A DNA stretch of 64,000 nt, from NCBI RefSeq assembly GCF_009801115.1, contig NZ_VTOL01000002.1, positions 434,001-498,000 on the forward strand, in the 5' to 3' direction. This DNA is from Dyadobacter sp. 3J3 (GTDB taxonomy: Bacteria; Bacteroidota; Bacteroidia; Cytophagales; Spirosomataceae). The notes beneath the pieces were generated by a model, which saw only the letters and a list, made by a program, of their open reading frames with translations, did no database searches and was not told where the DNA came from. Below, piece after piece: positions 27,668 through 36,717 of this stretch (position 1 is its first letter; every line of letters begins with the position of its first letter). Position numbers and translations under genes: made by a program.

Positions 27668-28231
27668 TTATTTGAATCCAAGAAGTTGAGGAATACGAGC
27701 CATGCTGGTTTTAAAAATACTATTGTCACTCATTGCCCTTGACAGTACCAGTGATCCTTGAATATTGATGATGGCTTCCATTGCTTTTTCATTTGCAAGG
27801 CTCTCCACCATACCATTTTGAAATGCAATTTTGGTAAAACCATTATTTAAAATAGCAAAACAGCTTGCAATATATTCCTGAAAATACGGTGTTTCTGAGC
27901 AGGCAGATAACATGCGCAGCGGACAATTTCTGGCACCATCTTCAAATAAAATATTGATAGGCAGCAACGCTTTTTCAAGTCGTTCCTGGACAGGTAAATT
28001 TTCCTGTTCAATTACAGATTGGAAATTTTCCAAAAACCAGATTTCCAGGTTTTTTAAAACATGGGCAGCCATATCTTTTTTCCCACCTGGAAAACGGTGG
28101 TAAAGACTAGCTTTCTTTAATCCTGTGGCCTGCGACAATAACTCCATAGAAGCGCCGTCATAACCGAAGCGGGTAAAAACCTCGGTCAACTTTCGGTCCA
28201 CATCTTCCGGAAAAACTTTCGTGACTGGCAT
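27668..28231 (-). CDS. TetR/AcrR family transcriptional regulator
   Basis: The 187-residue protein has an N-terminal TetR helix-turn-helix: LTEVFTRFGYDGASMELLSQATGLKKASLYHRFPGGKKDM, split over the first 50 residues, followed by an all-helical ligand domain. Two matching palindromes lie just upstream of its start and upstream of the fabF-like gene, so it probably represses itself and that gene in response to a small, maybe acyl, ligand. It is transcribed with fabF or separately; the gap between them is about 165 bases. Confidence 0.93.
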   Translation of the reverse strand: MPVTKVFPEDVDRKLTEVFTRFGYDGASMELLSQATGLKKASLYHRFPGGKKDMAAHVLKNLEIWFLENFQSVIEQENLPVQERLEKALLPINILFEDGARNCPLRMLSACSETPYFQEYIASCFAILNNGFTKIAFQNGMVESLANEKAMEAIINIQGSLVLSRAMSDNSIFKTSMARIPQLLGFK

Positions 28232-28273
28232 AATTATTTAATTTTACCGATTGTTCGGTAAAATTAAATAATT
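28232..28273. promoter_or_regulatory. 42-base perfect palindrome, autoregulatory TetR operator
   Basis: Arms of 19 bases (28232-28250 and 28255-28273) are exact reverse complements around a 4-base spacer. The inner core is ACCGA-N4-TCGGT within TTTTACCGA/TCGGTAAAA, the same as the operator before the fabF-like gene. It begins one base beyond the TetR start codon and ends at the stop of the phosphodiesterase gene, so it could also act as that gene's terminator. Confidence 0.7.
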
Positions 28274-28274
28274 T

Positions 28275-29510
28275 TTATTCCACAACCCAGCGGTTCACCG
28301 TATTGTATTTTCCTTCCAAAACGATTTTATAAAATTTTGAAGGTATTTTAGATATATCCAGATCCGCTTTTTCACCGGCAGCAGGCACTTCATCCATTAA
28401 AAAATAGAGATCTCTTTCTCCTTTTTCAAAATGATTGGTCGTTGTTAACCACACTTTTACTGTTCCTTCTTTATCGGCTGCCTTCCAGGAGATATTAATT
28501 TTGCCAGCTTCCTTTTTCGTAACCGGATCCAGGATAGAAATTTTTCCTGTGAGTGAGACACCGTCAATTTCAAAAGCTTGTTCTTTTGGAAAATTTACAT
28601 CCATATGCCGGGCAATCGTTGGCATAATATCTACAATACCCGGATTCGAATTAAAGTTAGCGTTCAAGTCACCCGCGTTGGTAACAATCCAGGTGCTTCG
28701 CTCACGGTCCGACTGACCGCCATGGCCTTTACCAGTTTTAGGGTCACGTCCATGATCCGTTGTAATCACGATCAGCCAGTCTTCTTTAAAGTTTTTCTCC
28801 CGATATTTAACTGCTTCCCACAAGCGCCCCATTTGATTATCCATCATTTTTATCGCGTCATGAAACTGGTCACTGTCCCCATAACGATGTCCCATATCAT
28901 CCGTATATTCAAGATAAACCCAGGATAAATCCGGCGCATTATTTTTTATAGTAATTGCAGCTTCGTCTACCACCTTTTCATCAATCTGGTGCATATAAGC
29001 CTTTAACTTATCGTGTGGAAAATGAATGGTATCAAGCTCAAATCCATCGAAAGGAAAATCCGTTCTCAATTGATTAGTTTGCGGCAAACCATCGCCAACA
29101 AGTTTGGTTCTGTTGTCGAGCCAGGAAGAAAAAACTGCGCTGCGTTTATTTGGAAACTGCTCCTTGAAAAATCTGAAAACAGTCCAATAATTATAATTCG
29201 GATCTTTAATATCATTATCCCAAACATTATGCTTGTTCACCCAGGTACCCGTGAGCAAACTATTATACCCTACCGCGGAAATGGTGGGCGTTTGCGAATA
29301 AGTATTTTTATCTCCGCCCACGTGTGCATGTGTGTAGCCGCCTGCTTTCGAAATTGCATCAAGATTTGGTCTCGGAATACTTTCCAATGCATCCGCAGAA
29401 ATGCCGTCAACGATAACAAAAACAGTTTTTTTTAATTTTGATTGTGCAGAAACTGAAAAGTTTTGAAAGCTAAAAAGCACTAATAAAACAGCAATGTATA
29501 TTGACTTCAT
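28275..29510 (-). CDS. Secreted alkaline phosphatase-superfamily phosphodiesterase
   Basis: The 411-residue protein has a signal peptide (MKSIYIAVLLVLFSFQNFSVSA). The catalytic domain shows VIVDGISADAL (metal ligand Asp), the nucleophile Thr region TYSQTPTISAVG, YTDDMGHRYG (metal Asp and His) and TTDHGRDPKTGKGHGG, as in type I phosphodiesterase/nucleotide pyrophosphatases. A C-terminal beta-sandwich of about 100 residues follows. It probably acts on phosphodiesters or nucleotides in the periplasm. It lies upstream of the TetR gene in the same orientation, separated only by the palindrome. Confidence 0.88.
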   Translation of the reverse strand: MKSIYIAVLLVLFSFQNFSVSAQSKLKKTVFVIVDGISADALESIPRPNLDAISKAGGYTHAHVGGDKNTYSQTPTISAVGYNSLLTGTWVNKHNVWDNDIKDPNYNYWTVFRFFKEQFPNKRSAVFSSWLDNRTKLVGDGLPQTNQLRTDFPFDGFELDTIHFPHDKLKAYMHQIDEKVVDEAAITIKNNAPDLSWVYLEYTDDMGHRYGDSDQFHDAIKMMDNQMGRLWEAVKYREKNFKEDWLIVITTDHGRDPKTGKGHGGQSDRERSTWIVTNAGDLNANFNSNPGIVDIMPTIARHMDVNFPKEQAFEIDGVSLTGKISILDPVTKKEAGKINISWKAADKEGTVKVWLTTTNHFEKGERDLYFLMDEVPAAGEKADLDISKIPSKFYKIVLEGKYNTVNRWVVE

Positions 29511-29617
29511 ACCAGATTTTGAAGATTAAGTTTAGGATTCGGGCCGAAATTAATCATTAATATCACAGCTTGAAAAATCCTGAGCCGTAATACAATTAAT
29601 TTTATAATAACATAACA

Positions 29618-29666
29618 AACGGGAAAACTTATACGCACCTTATGGTAACATATAAACTTTCCCGTT
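29618..29666 (-). terminator. Possible weak terminator hairpin
   Basis: AACGGGAAA at 29618-29626 pairs with TTTCCCGTT at 29658-29666 with a long loop of about 31 bases. It lies past the stop of the minus-strand gene at 29739 and has only a short T run, so the role is uncertain. Confidence 0.35.
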
Positions 29667-29738
29667 CTTACTTTTCAACTATCTGAGTTCAGGAGTCTGA
29701 TCTCAGTTTTATTTTATTTTTATGGCTATTAATTTTAT

Positions 29739-30122
29739 TTACACTTCAAAGATTAATTGCTCATCACGATCTGAAACCGGAATTTTTCTGATAAAATTAT
29801 CATAACCTTCCTCCCCGGAATGATCGCTGTATACTCCATAAATATCCAGACTGTAACCTGTCAAACCATCATTAGCCTCTATAATATAGAGAATAGACGA
29901 ATCAGCAGGATCAGATTCACCTTCAAAACGATACGTTTTAATAATGGTCAGATCTTCTGGATTATAGCTTTTTCCTTTTCCGGCCGTAAAACCATCCTCT
30001 GTCCATCTGAATTCATTATCAAGTTTTTTCAAACGTAATTTTTCCAAAACATGAGAAAGCGTAGCCATTTCTGTAATCCTCGGATTAGAATCCGGCTCGT
30101 TTGTGATGAGGTTATTTTCCAT
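29739..30122 (-). CDS. Conserved small protein of unknown function
   Basis: The 127-residue acidic, soluble protein has a strand-rich middle with IIKTYRFEGESDPADSSILYIIE and GLTGYSLDIYGVYSDH. I recall a widespread Bacteroidota family of about 110 residues with the pattern YRFEG-x-D-P-x-D-S-S-x-L-Y and a DAYGVY-like end, sometimes misnamed as a phosphoribosylpyrophosphate synthetase; this fits it, but that name is not supported by any PRPP motif. It stands divergent to the response-regulator gene that begins 138 bases away. Confidence 0.7.
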   Translation of the reverse strand: MENNLITNEPDSNPRITEMATLSHVLEKLRLKKLDNEFRWTEDGFTAGKGKSYNPEDLTIIKTYRFEGESDPADSSILYIIEANDGLTGYSLDIYGVYSDHSGEEGYDNFIRKIPVSDRDEQLIFEV

Positions 30123-30259
30123 TATTTTTTTGGTAAGGATGTCGTGGTTTATTAATTCAATTTCATCTTGTGTAACCCTATTACTTCAAATATTATGCCA
30201 TGATATGTGATCAAATGATCTCCCAAATTAATTCGAAATTCTATATGTAAATTAGCACC

Positions 30260-30934
30260 ATGAAAATCCTTATAATAGAAGACGAAAAGGAGCTTGCTCA
30301 TAATATTTCCGCTTATTTATCGGATGAAAATTATTTATGCGAATTTGCTGAAACCTTTCAACAGGCTTTGGAAAAAATTGAGGTATATCACTACGATTGC
30401 ATACTGCTGGACCTGATGTTACCCGGTGGAGATGGATTAAAAATTCTGGAACAGCTGAAAAAGCAGGATAAACAGGAAGGCGTGATCATAATTTCTGCCA
30501 AGGATTCTTTACAGGATAAAATTGCGGGACTGCAAATCGGGGCCGATGACTATCTGGCAAAACCTTTCCATTTATCAGAACTTGCAGCTCGAATATATTC
30601 TGTAATCAGAAGAAAGCAATTCGGAAATTCAAATATTATAAAACTGCATGAACTTCAAATTGACTTACTGGCCAAAACAATTCTGGTTAATAACGAGCCA
30701 GTGATTCTGACAAAAAAAGAATTTGATTTGCTATTGCTTTTTATTGGAAATAAAAACCGTGTAATTTCCAAAAGTGCGTTGGCTGAACATTTATCCGGAG
30801 ATATTGCAGATATGCTCGACAATCATGACTTTGTATATGCTCATATCAAAAACATGAAAAAGAAACTGGTGGATGCGGGATACCGGAATTACCTCAAAAC
30901 GATCTATGGAACGGGCTATAAATGGGAAGCATGA
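30260..30934 (+). CDS. OmpR-family response regulator
   Basis: The 224-residue protein has a receiver domain with acidic residues in IIEDEKEL, phospho-acceptor D51 in ILLDLMLPGGDG and K101 in LAKPF, followed by a winged-helix output domain with LLAKTILVNNEPVILTKKEFDLLLLF and a C-terminal GTGYKW, the standard end of OmpR/PhoB regulators. The last codons overlap the start of the sensor kinase gene, so the pair is one operon. Confidence 0.93.
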   Translation: MKILIIEDEKELAHNISAYLSDENYLCEFAETFQQALEKIEVYHYDCILLDLMLPGGDGLKILEQLKKQDKQEGVIIISAKDSLQDKIAGLQIGADDYLAKPFHLSELAARIYSVIRRKQFGNSNIIKLHELQIDLLAKTILVNNEPVILTKKEFDLLLLFIGNKNRVISKSALAEHLSGDIADMLDNHDFVYAHIKNMKKKLVDAGYRNYLKTIYGTGYKWEA

Positions 30935-32217
30935 ATAAACTTTTAAATAGGCCTCTTAAAGTCTTCACGCTTTACGCTTTGTTGGTTTTAGCTTGCAGTA
31001 TCCCAGTTTATTATTTTATCGTCGATTATATCTGGCGCAATGAACTGGATGAATATAACGAGATTGTGAAGAGCAGAATTGAGTCCGGGCTGAACAAACT
31101 AAGTCTTGACAAAGACGAATGGGCGCAAACGATTGCATTATGGAATAAAACACAACCCGGTACGACAATAGAAAAATCTGTACTTAAAGAAAGTCGTCCG
31201 GATAGTATTTATTCGATCATGCGACAAAAGCAAAGTGCAAATGAGGAAGATCTGGAACGGTTCAGGGGATTGTCGACCTATATAAGGGTAAACGAAGATA
31301 TTTATCATCTCACTATTGAAATCAATGTTGAAGAAGCACATGAAACTGTTTTTGCAATAGCAGCGGTAACCATGTTCTTTTTTATAATACTTCTGGCCGG
31401 TTTTGTAATTTTAAACAGAAGAATTGCTACTCAAATCTGGAAGCCATTTCAATCGACCTTAGAAAGATTAGAAGCATTTGATTTGAACAGTCAGAATAAT
31501 ATCGATTTGGAAAAATCTGATATTCAAGAGTTTGAGCAGCTAAATCAGGCTTTATATCTGTTAATTGCAAAGAATATTTCCGTCTTCCGCCAACAAAAAG
31601 AATTTACAGAAAATGCCTCGCATGAATTGCAAACACCCCTTGCGGTATTGAAATCGAAAATCGATTTGCTTATGCAAAATGAGTCACTTACCGAAAGCCA
31701 GTCTGAGCTTATTGCTTCTTTAAATATCCCTCTTTCAAGAGTTTCCCGAATTAATAAAAACTTGTTGCTGTTGGCAAAAATTGAAAATCATCAATTCTCC
31801 GAGGGAGAACTCGTAAACCTGACCGAGCTCGTAAACCAAAACCTGGATTTTCTGGAAGAGCATTTGATCGCAAAAAACAATACTGTCGAGATGGAAATTT
31901 GTGAGCATTGCGTCGTTAATGCAAACAAAAGCCTTGTGGAAATTATGCTGGTCAACTTACTTCTCAATGCAATTCGCCATAACCAGGAGAATGGAATGAT
32001 AAAAATTCAGTTAACAAATAAAAAGCTGACAATCAGCAATACTGGAAACTCCTCTTTAAACAAAGAAACCTTGTTCAAAAGATTTATAAATTCTTCTACC
32101 AACACGCCAAGCAGCGGATTAGGGCTTTCCATTGTCAAAGAGATTGCTAATCGTTACCATTGGCATGTTGATTATCAGTTTGTTAATCATTTTCACCAAT
32201 TTTCTGTGAAGTTTTAA
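30931..32217 (+). CDS. Membrane sensor histidine kinase
   Basis: I choose the ATG at 30931, which overlaps the regulator stop (ATGA), over the earlier one at 30922; this gives 428 residues. Two membrane helices (about residues 11-33 and 141-162) enclose a periplasmic sensor of about 105 residues with no recognised fold. The cytoplasmic part has H231 in ASHELQTPLAVLKSK, an N-box LVNLLLNAIRHN and a G-box SSGLGLSIVKEIA. It pairs with the OmpR regulator. The signal is unknown. Confidence 0.92.
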   Translation: MNKLLNRPLKVFTLYALLVLACSIPVYYFIVDYIWRNELDEYNEIVKSRIESGLNKLSLDKDEWAQTIALWNKTQPGTTIEKSVLKESRPDSIYSIMRQKQSANEEDLERFRGLSTYIRVNEDIYHLTIEINVEEAHETVFAIAAVTMFFFIILLAGFVILNRRIATQIWKPFQSTLERLEAFDLNSQNNIDLEKSDIQEFEQLNQALYLLIAKNISVFRQQKEFTENASHELQTPLAVLKSKIDLLMQNESLTESQSELIASLNIPLSRVSRINKNLLLLAKIENHQFSEGELVNLTELVNQNLDFLEEHLIAKNNTVEMEICEHCVVNANKSLVEIMLVNLLLNAIRHNQENGMIKIQLTNKKLTISNTGNSSLNKETLFKRFINSSTNTPSSGLGLSIVKEIANRYHWHVDYQFVNHFHQFSVKF

Positions 32218-32309
32218 ATAAGTATTTATCCCTGAAGAAAATGTGTAACATTATTAATATTGAGTGATGAACTCACAATACTGAAAAACCCGAAGTTGGG
32301 CTAAGATAA

Positions 32310-32492
32310 TTAGAGTTTACTACTTTTTGAAATTCCTGATTGCGAAGAATTATACTCTACACTCGAAAAACTTCTACCCTCCTGTACTTTTTGGTTGACA
32401 GGTCTTTTAAATAATATTGCTACAAGCATAACCATGGTCAATAATGAGACAATAAAAATACTATCTGTGTATTGTTCAATTTTCTTGGCCAT
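32310..32492 (-). CDS. Small single-helix membrane protein
   Basis: The 60-residue frame reads MAKKIEQYTDSIFIVSLLTMVMLVAILFKRP, split as a short polar start, one membrane helix (about 12-28) and a basic, serine-rich tail. A -7-like box TATATTTG lies upstream on the minus strand at 32551-32544, about 55 bases before the start. It could be a real small membrane protein; there is no homolog I recognise. Confidence 0.45.
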   Translation of the reverse strand: MAKKIEQYTDSIFIVSLLTMVMLVAILFKRPVNQKVQEGRSFSSVEYNSSQSGISKSSKL

Positions 32493-32543
32493 ATTTTTAA
32501 TATAAATTTATTGTATCAGGATGGTGCGATTTGGCATTGCACA

Positions 32544-32551
32544 CAAATATA
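32544..32551 (-). promoter_or_regulatory. -7 box of a Bacteroidota-type promoter
   Basis: TATATTTG fits TAnnTTTG on the minus strand; no clear -33 TTTG is seen at the right distance, so support is partial. Confidence 0.35.
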
Positions 32552-32757
32552 AAATTTTTTTTTGCTGTTAGACGAATTACTTATTAAAAATATTTAATTC
32601 TAGCAAAAAAACAGAATTATATAAGTGACACCTAAAACAGATTTCCGCCATTAAAACTTATTCTCTATTATGTGTGTCTCCATTTGTGATGGCATTACTT
32701 TTATAGTAAAAACGCTTGTCACTTAAAGGAAATCTATTACTTAAAAACAATCCTGAG

Positions 32758-33030
32758 ATGGAAATTAGCACTGAAAAAATTCTACACCGCCCTTTGGGCG
32801 AAAAATTGAAAATTATCGTATTTGCAAATGTGAGCCCGGATGGTTGTGAATGGTCTTACAAAGTTGAAAGTTATGAACTGGATGGATGGGTTGATCCTGT
32901 TATTCGTGCAAAAAATCAGGGCAGGGAAGAAAATTACATCGATTATATATCGCAGGAGGAAGCCTTTGAGGTTCAAAAGGAATTTTGGGAAAGTTTAAAA
33001 CCTCAACTTATAAAAAACCAGGAAGCTTAA
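32758..33030 (+). CDS. Small hypothetical protein
   Basis: A TTG at 32716 extends the frame but the ATG at 32758 (MEISTEKILHRP) is preferred, giving 90 residues. The protein is soluble, acidic-basic mixed, with a strand-like IIVFANVSPDGCEWSYKVE and a helix EEAFEVQKEFWESL near its end. I do not recognise a family. It is the first of three short + strand genes spaced about 60 bases apart, which may form a unit. Confidence 0.55.
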   Translation: MEISTEKILHRPLGEKLKIIVFANVSPDGCEWSYKVESYELDGWVDPVIRAKNQGREENYIDYISQEEAFEVQKEFWESLKPQLIKNQEA

Positions 33031-33091
33031 CTAACTTGAGGCCCAGTCTAAAGATCAGAGTTTTCTGTTCAATACTTTATTTATAGAGCCT

Positions 33092-33379
33092 ATGAATTAT
33101 TTTGATATTTTTCGCATAACATACGATGACCTGAGGATTATAGCAGACCGTCCTGAATCATTCATTACCAGAATTAGTAAGAGCGACTTGGGCTATATTG
33201 GCGAAATTGTACTGCTGGGCGAACATCCCGACAGAGAAAACAATATCTTATTTTTTCATGAGGGCACTTTTCCAACAGAAAAGGAAGCGTCAGACAATTT
33301 GAATCAGATTATTGAAACCATTGCAAAGGCATCTGAAAGTACAAGAAATAGCGAAAATTTGAAAAGAACTAATCTGTAA
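33092..33379 (+). CDS. Small hypothetical protein
   Basis: The 95-residue soluble protein contains ESFITRISKSDLGYIGEIVLLGE and ends in a Ser/Asn/Lys-rich tail. It has a beta-rich middle and a helical end (ASDNLNQIIETIAKAS). No signal peptide, membrane helix or known motif is present. It sits between two other short unknown genes on the same strand. Confidence 0.55.
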   Translation: MNYFDIFRITYDDLRIIADRPESFITRISKSDLGYIGEIVLLGEHPDRENNILFFHEGTFPTEKEASDNLNQIIETIAKASESTRNSENLKRTNL

Positions 33380-33436
33380 ATTAAGTTTTCTTTTGTATTA
33401 AATTTGAGAAAATTATCTCTTCACGATCGTTGCTAT

Positions 33437-33640
33437 ATGGAAAAAACATTCAGTATTTTTATTCTTGACCCTGAAAAAGGAATATTACCCAAACCGATCG
33501 ATGTTCAAAATGAAGTAGGAAAGTGGTACAAAGAATTCCTTTCCGAACGCCATGCCGAAAAAGTAATTGAAAGACTGATGAATGAATATGATTACAACGG
33601 ATCTCAATATGTAATTCTTGGAGTTTACAGCAAGGAATAA
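33437..33640 (+). CDS. Small hypothetical protein
   Basis: The frame begins at a TTG at 33404 but the ATG at 33437 (MEKTFSIFIL) is preferred, giving 67 residues. It is soluble, with a helix KWYKEFLSERHAEKVIERLMNE and a C-terminal strand YVILGVYS. Family unknown. It is the third of three short genes and is followed by a strong shared terminator. Confidence 0.5.
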   Translation: MEKTFSIFILDPEKGILPKPIDVQNEVGKWYKEFLSERHAEKVIERLMNEYDYNGSQYVILGVYSKE

Positions 33641-33814
33641 GTTTTAGTCTGACTTTAAAACGCAGCCTTTTACATCTAACTGAACGGATCAAGAACAGGA
33701 ATTTGGTGTAAATGACAATCAGTTTCAGCTGGCAGCCATTTTTAAGTTACCGTAAGAAGACAATAAAGGAAACTTGATATCACGGCAGCAAGAAGTGAAA
33801 ACATCATAAAAAGC

Positions 33815-33868
33815 AAACTAAAAAGCTGAACGCGCCAGTCCTAATTGGCATGTTCAGCTTTTTAGTTT
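33815..33868. terminator. Bidirectional terminator
   Basis: Arms of 17 bases (33815-33831 and 33852-33868) are exact reverse complements, with AGCTGAAC next to the loop, A-rich before and T-rich after in both directions. It sits between convergent genes ending at 33640 and 33881 and can serve both. Confidence 0.85.
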
Positions 33869-33880
33869 TATCATTTTACC

Positions 33881-35059
33881 TTATACCGTTAATTTTATCA
33901 TTTGAGCTTGTTTTTGTGCTTTCAGTGACAACTCTGTTGCCAAGAAACAATGCTCCTGCGACATAGCAGTTTCTGTCCTGTTGAGTACATCATCCACAAG
34001 TTGTTTTCCATATGGCAAAGTTACTTTACTACAATCCATATATTGCGTTTCTTTTTGATTAACCAGAAATAAATGGTTTCCGCCATCGCGTCCGGCAATA
34101 TCTACATTCTTTCTAATTTCAATATAACCTTCCGTTCCCAAAATTGTTAACCTACCATCACCCCAACTTTTAAGCCCGTCCGGTGTGAACCAGTCGACCC
34201 GGATATATCCTGTTCCACCATTTCCCCGGATCATGCAATCTCCAAAATCTTCAAATTTAGGATATTGAGGATGATTTACGTTGCCTACCTGCGAAGCTAC
34301 AATTTCCGCCTTATTTGATCCTGTAAAAAACAGAAACTGGTCAAACTGATGTGAAGCGATATCACAAATGACACCACCGTAACGTTTGGCATCAAAAAAC
34401 CAGTCGGGACGTGTACTTAGCGATGTTCTATGAGGCCCCAAACCAATTGTTTGAATTACTTTTCCGATAGCACCAGCCTTTACAAGCTCTCCCGCTTTCA
34501 CGGTCGCACGGTTTTCCAGCCTTTCGCTAAACATAATAGAATAAATTCTACCAGTTTCCTTTTGTACTTTACGTACCTGGGCCAATTGTTCAAGCGAAGT
34601 AATGCCTGGCTTGTCCGCCATATAATCTTTTCCTGACTTCATAACGCGGATACCAATTGGTGCACGCTCATCTGGAATAGCCGAACTTAAAACAAGCTGT
34701 ATAGATTTATCATCCAAAATTTCCTTCTCGTTCGCAACCAGTTTCGCTTCCGGAAAACGTTTGGCAAAAGCAGCAGCAAGATCAGCTTCTTTGGCATAGA
34801 AGGCAACCAGTTGCCCTCCGCCCCTTGTTACAGCTTCTACCTGAGAATAAATATGACCATGATTCATACCGATAACGGCGAATTTAATACGACCTGGTTC
34901 TATTGTAATCTCTTCATTTTTCACTTCTTCTTCCGATTGTTTGGTACCGGCTAAAACATTCTTCGCCTCACCAGGAAGCGCTGACATCATGACAAGCCCG
35001 GCTGCTGTACTCATCGTATTGCGTATAAATTCGCGGCGGTTATCTTCTGATTTTTTCAT
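33881..35059 (-). CDS. Tat-type secreted Gfo/Idh/MocA oxidoreductase
   Basis: The 392-residue protein begins MKKSEDNRREFIRNTMSTAAG, a twin-arginine-like leader with a hydrophobic stretch ending near SALPGEA. The mature part has an N-terminal Rossmann domain (IKFAVIGMNHGHIYS) and the MADKPG motif (YMADKPGITS), where Lys is the catalytic residue of the family, then the alpha/beta C-terminal domain with the RYGGVICDIASHQFDQ segment. It should oxidise or reduce a sugar using bound NAD(P). It is a single gene that shares a terminator with the short genes to its left. Confidence 0.88.
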   Translation of the reverse strand: MKKSEDNRREFIRNTMSTAAGLVMMSALPGEAKNVLAGTKQSEEEVKNEEITIEPGRIKFAVIGMNHGHIYSQVEAVTRGGGQLVAFYAKEADLAAAFAKRFPEAKLVANEKEILDDKSIQLVLSSAIPDERAPIGIRVMKSGKDYMADKPGITSLEQLAQVRKVQKETGRIYSIMFSERLENRATVKAGELVKAGAIGKVIQTIGLGPHRTSLSTRPDWFFDAKRYGGVICDIASHQFDQFLFFTGSNKAEIVASQVGNVNHPQYPKFEDFGDCMIRGNGGTGYIRVDWFTPDGLKSWGDGRLTILGTEGYIEIRKNVDIAGRDGGNHLFLVNQKETQYMDCSKVTLPYGKQLVDDVLNRTETAMSQEHCFLATELSLKAQKQAQMIKLTV

Positions 35060-35302
35060 GTATTCAATTTTACAACTAAGTTCCTGTTCAGGTTTTCACT
35101 TTTAATGGAAGACTTCATTCTGGATTACCTACCCTTAAATGTTAATTTTATTAATCAGATAATCCTAATGATAAAAAAATTCCCGGCAAATCGAAATATT
35201 TATAGCCCCCTGAACAAATACACTGACAGATTACCGCCTCCATAAATTGCAAATTATCGTAAATAATCTGAAATTGCGCCCCCAAATTTTCAGAGATTAA
35301 TA

Positions 35303-36559
35303 ATGACCAGTATTTCCTGCGGTATCGATTTTGGAACTTCCAATTCAAGTATAGCAATAGCAAACCAAGGCAACGTAAACCTCGTAGCCGTAGAAGGTTC
35401 CAGTACAACCACGCCGAGTGCCATGTTCTTCCTTCGCAAAGGCAATGTTCCGTTTTATGGAAGGGCGGCAGTAAACATGTTTCTGGAAAGAAATCCCGGG
35501 CGTTTTATGAGAAGTTTGAAACGCGTTCTGGGAACACCTGTCATGCGGCAGGGCACGATGGTCAACGGAGAACTAATGCGTTTTAACGAGATCATTGCTT
35601 CTTTTCTAAAAAACCTTAAAGACAAAGCCGATGAAGAAGCAGGATTGGAAATTGAAAATGTGGTCATGGGCCGCCCCGTTCATTTTGTAGATAATGATCA
35701 CGCAGCCGATAGCCGAGCAGAAGCTGAATTAAAGCTGATTGCCAAACAATTAGGATTTCGTAATGTTGATTTTCAGTTTGAACCTATCGCCGCTGCTTTT
35801 GCTCACGAAATTAATATTAAAGGCGAAAAACTTGCCATTGTAGTGGATCTGGGTGGTGGAACATCTGATTTTACAGTGATCAGGTTATCCAACCAATATA
35901 TCAACAAAGCCGACCGATCCTCTGATATTCTGGCAAATACCGGTATCCGTGTTGGCGGTAATGATTTTGATAAGGATCTGAGTTTGGCTGCAATCATGCC
36001 CGAACTTGGCTATAGAAGTACTTACGGGACAAAAAACCTTGAGGTTCCTCTTTATCATTATTTCGATCTTTCAGAATGGAGCAAGGTAAATTTCCTGTAT
36101 ACAACAAAAATCATTTTTCAAACCAAGCAAATCCTTTTTGAAGCCCATGACAAAACACGCTATAAAAGATTGCTGCAAGTACTTGAACAGGAAACCGGCC
36201 ATACTTTGCTCGCCACAACGGAAGAAACGAAAATTGCGCTGACTTCTCAGGCTGAATATGATGCACCTTTTGATTTTCTGGAAGAAGGGCTTACAACAAG
36301 AGTTACCCGAACGCAGTTTGATGAGGCAATTATCCAAAAAATCGATAAAATTTCCGAGTCTGCGCTGCAATGTCTACGTGATGCAGGGGTACAAAAAGAA
36401 GACATTGATCTGGTGATATTAACAGGAGGCTCCACCGAAGTGCCATTAATACAAACTGAATTTAAAAAGCTGTTTCCAAATGCTGAACTGGCCGATGAAA
36501 ACAAACTTTCAAGTGTTGGACTTGGGCTGGCGTATGACAGTCAGAATAAATTTGGCTAA
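35303..36559 (+). CDS. Hsp70-family protein (YegD-like)
   Basis: The 418-residue product has the actin/Hsp70 ATPase fold: phosphate 1 motif CGIDFGTSNSS, connecting GRPVHF, a phosphate 2 motif VVDLGGGTSDFTV and the adenosine motif LTGGSTEVPLIQ. It is much shorter than DnaK (about 640) and lacks the substrate-binding domain, as in YegD and related proteins. Its role may be as a specialised chaperone or ATPase; the substrate is unknown. It is monocistronic as far as I can see, with the palindrome-bearing region starting about 100 bases after its stop. Confidence 0.88.
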   Translation: MTSISCGIDFGTSNSSIAIANQGNVNLVAVEGSSTTTPSAMFFLRKGNVPFYGRAAVNMFLERNPGRFMRSLKRVLGTPVMRQGTMVNGELMRFNEIIASFLKNLKDKADEEAGLEIENVVMGRPVHFVDNDHAADSRAEAELKLIAKQLGFRNVDFQFEPIAAAFAHEINIKGEKLAIVVDLGGGTSDFTVIRLSNQYINKADRSSDILANTGIRVGGNDFDKDLSLAAIMPELGYRSTYGTKNLEVPLYHYFDLSEWSKVNFLYTTKIIFQTKQILFEAHDKTRYKRLLQVLEQETGHTLLATTEETKIALTSQAEYDAPFDFLEEGLTTRVTRTQFDEAIIQKIDKISESALQCLRDAGVQKEDIDLVILTGGSTEVPLIQTEFKKLFPNAELADENKLSSVGLGLAYDSQNKFG

Positions 36560-36644
36560 AAAGACAGATAAGTGTTCTAATAATTCCACTTTAATTTTTC
36601 ATTAAGACACTATTTTTTAGGATTCTGTAATATTGCTAATATGA

Positions 36645-36652
36645 TATTTTTG
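36645..36652 (+). promoter_or_regulatory. -7 box upstream of the GT-C gene
   Basis: TATTTTTG matches TAnnTTTG; the start of transcription would be about 36659, so the palindrome at 36666-36696 lies near the very 5' end of the transcript. No matching -33 TTTG is evident. Confidence 0.4.
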
Positions 36653-36665
36653 CACTTTCTTTGAA

Positions 36666-36696
36666 AGGTGTTTATGCAATAACTGCATAAACACCT
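36666..36696 (+). promoter_or_regulatory. Perfect 13-bp palindrome in the leader of the GT-C gene
   Basis: AGGTGTTTATGCA (36666-36678) and its exact reverse complement (36684-36696) enclose a 5-base loop. There is no T tract after it, so it is not a normal terminator. It starts just past a -7 box and ends 21 bases before the TTG start codon, so it could be a stabilising 5' hairpin or a repressor site. Confidence 0.5.
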
Positions 36697-36717
36697 ACAA
36701 TTTCAGCCCTAACGTCC

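Noticed and set aside
29013..29435. 140-residue + strand frame over the phosphodiesterase gene
   Set aside because: It is antisense to a well-supported secreted phosphodiesterase and has no motifs.
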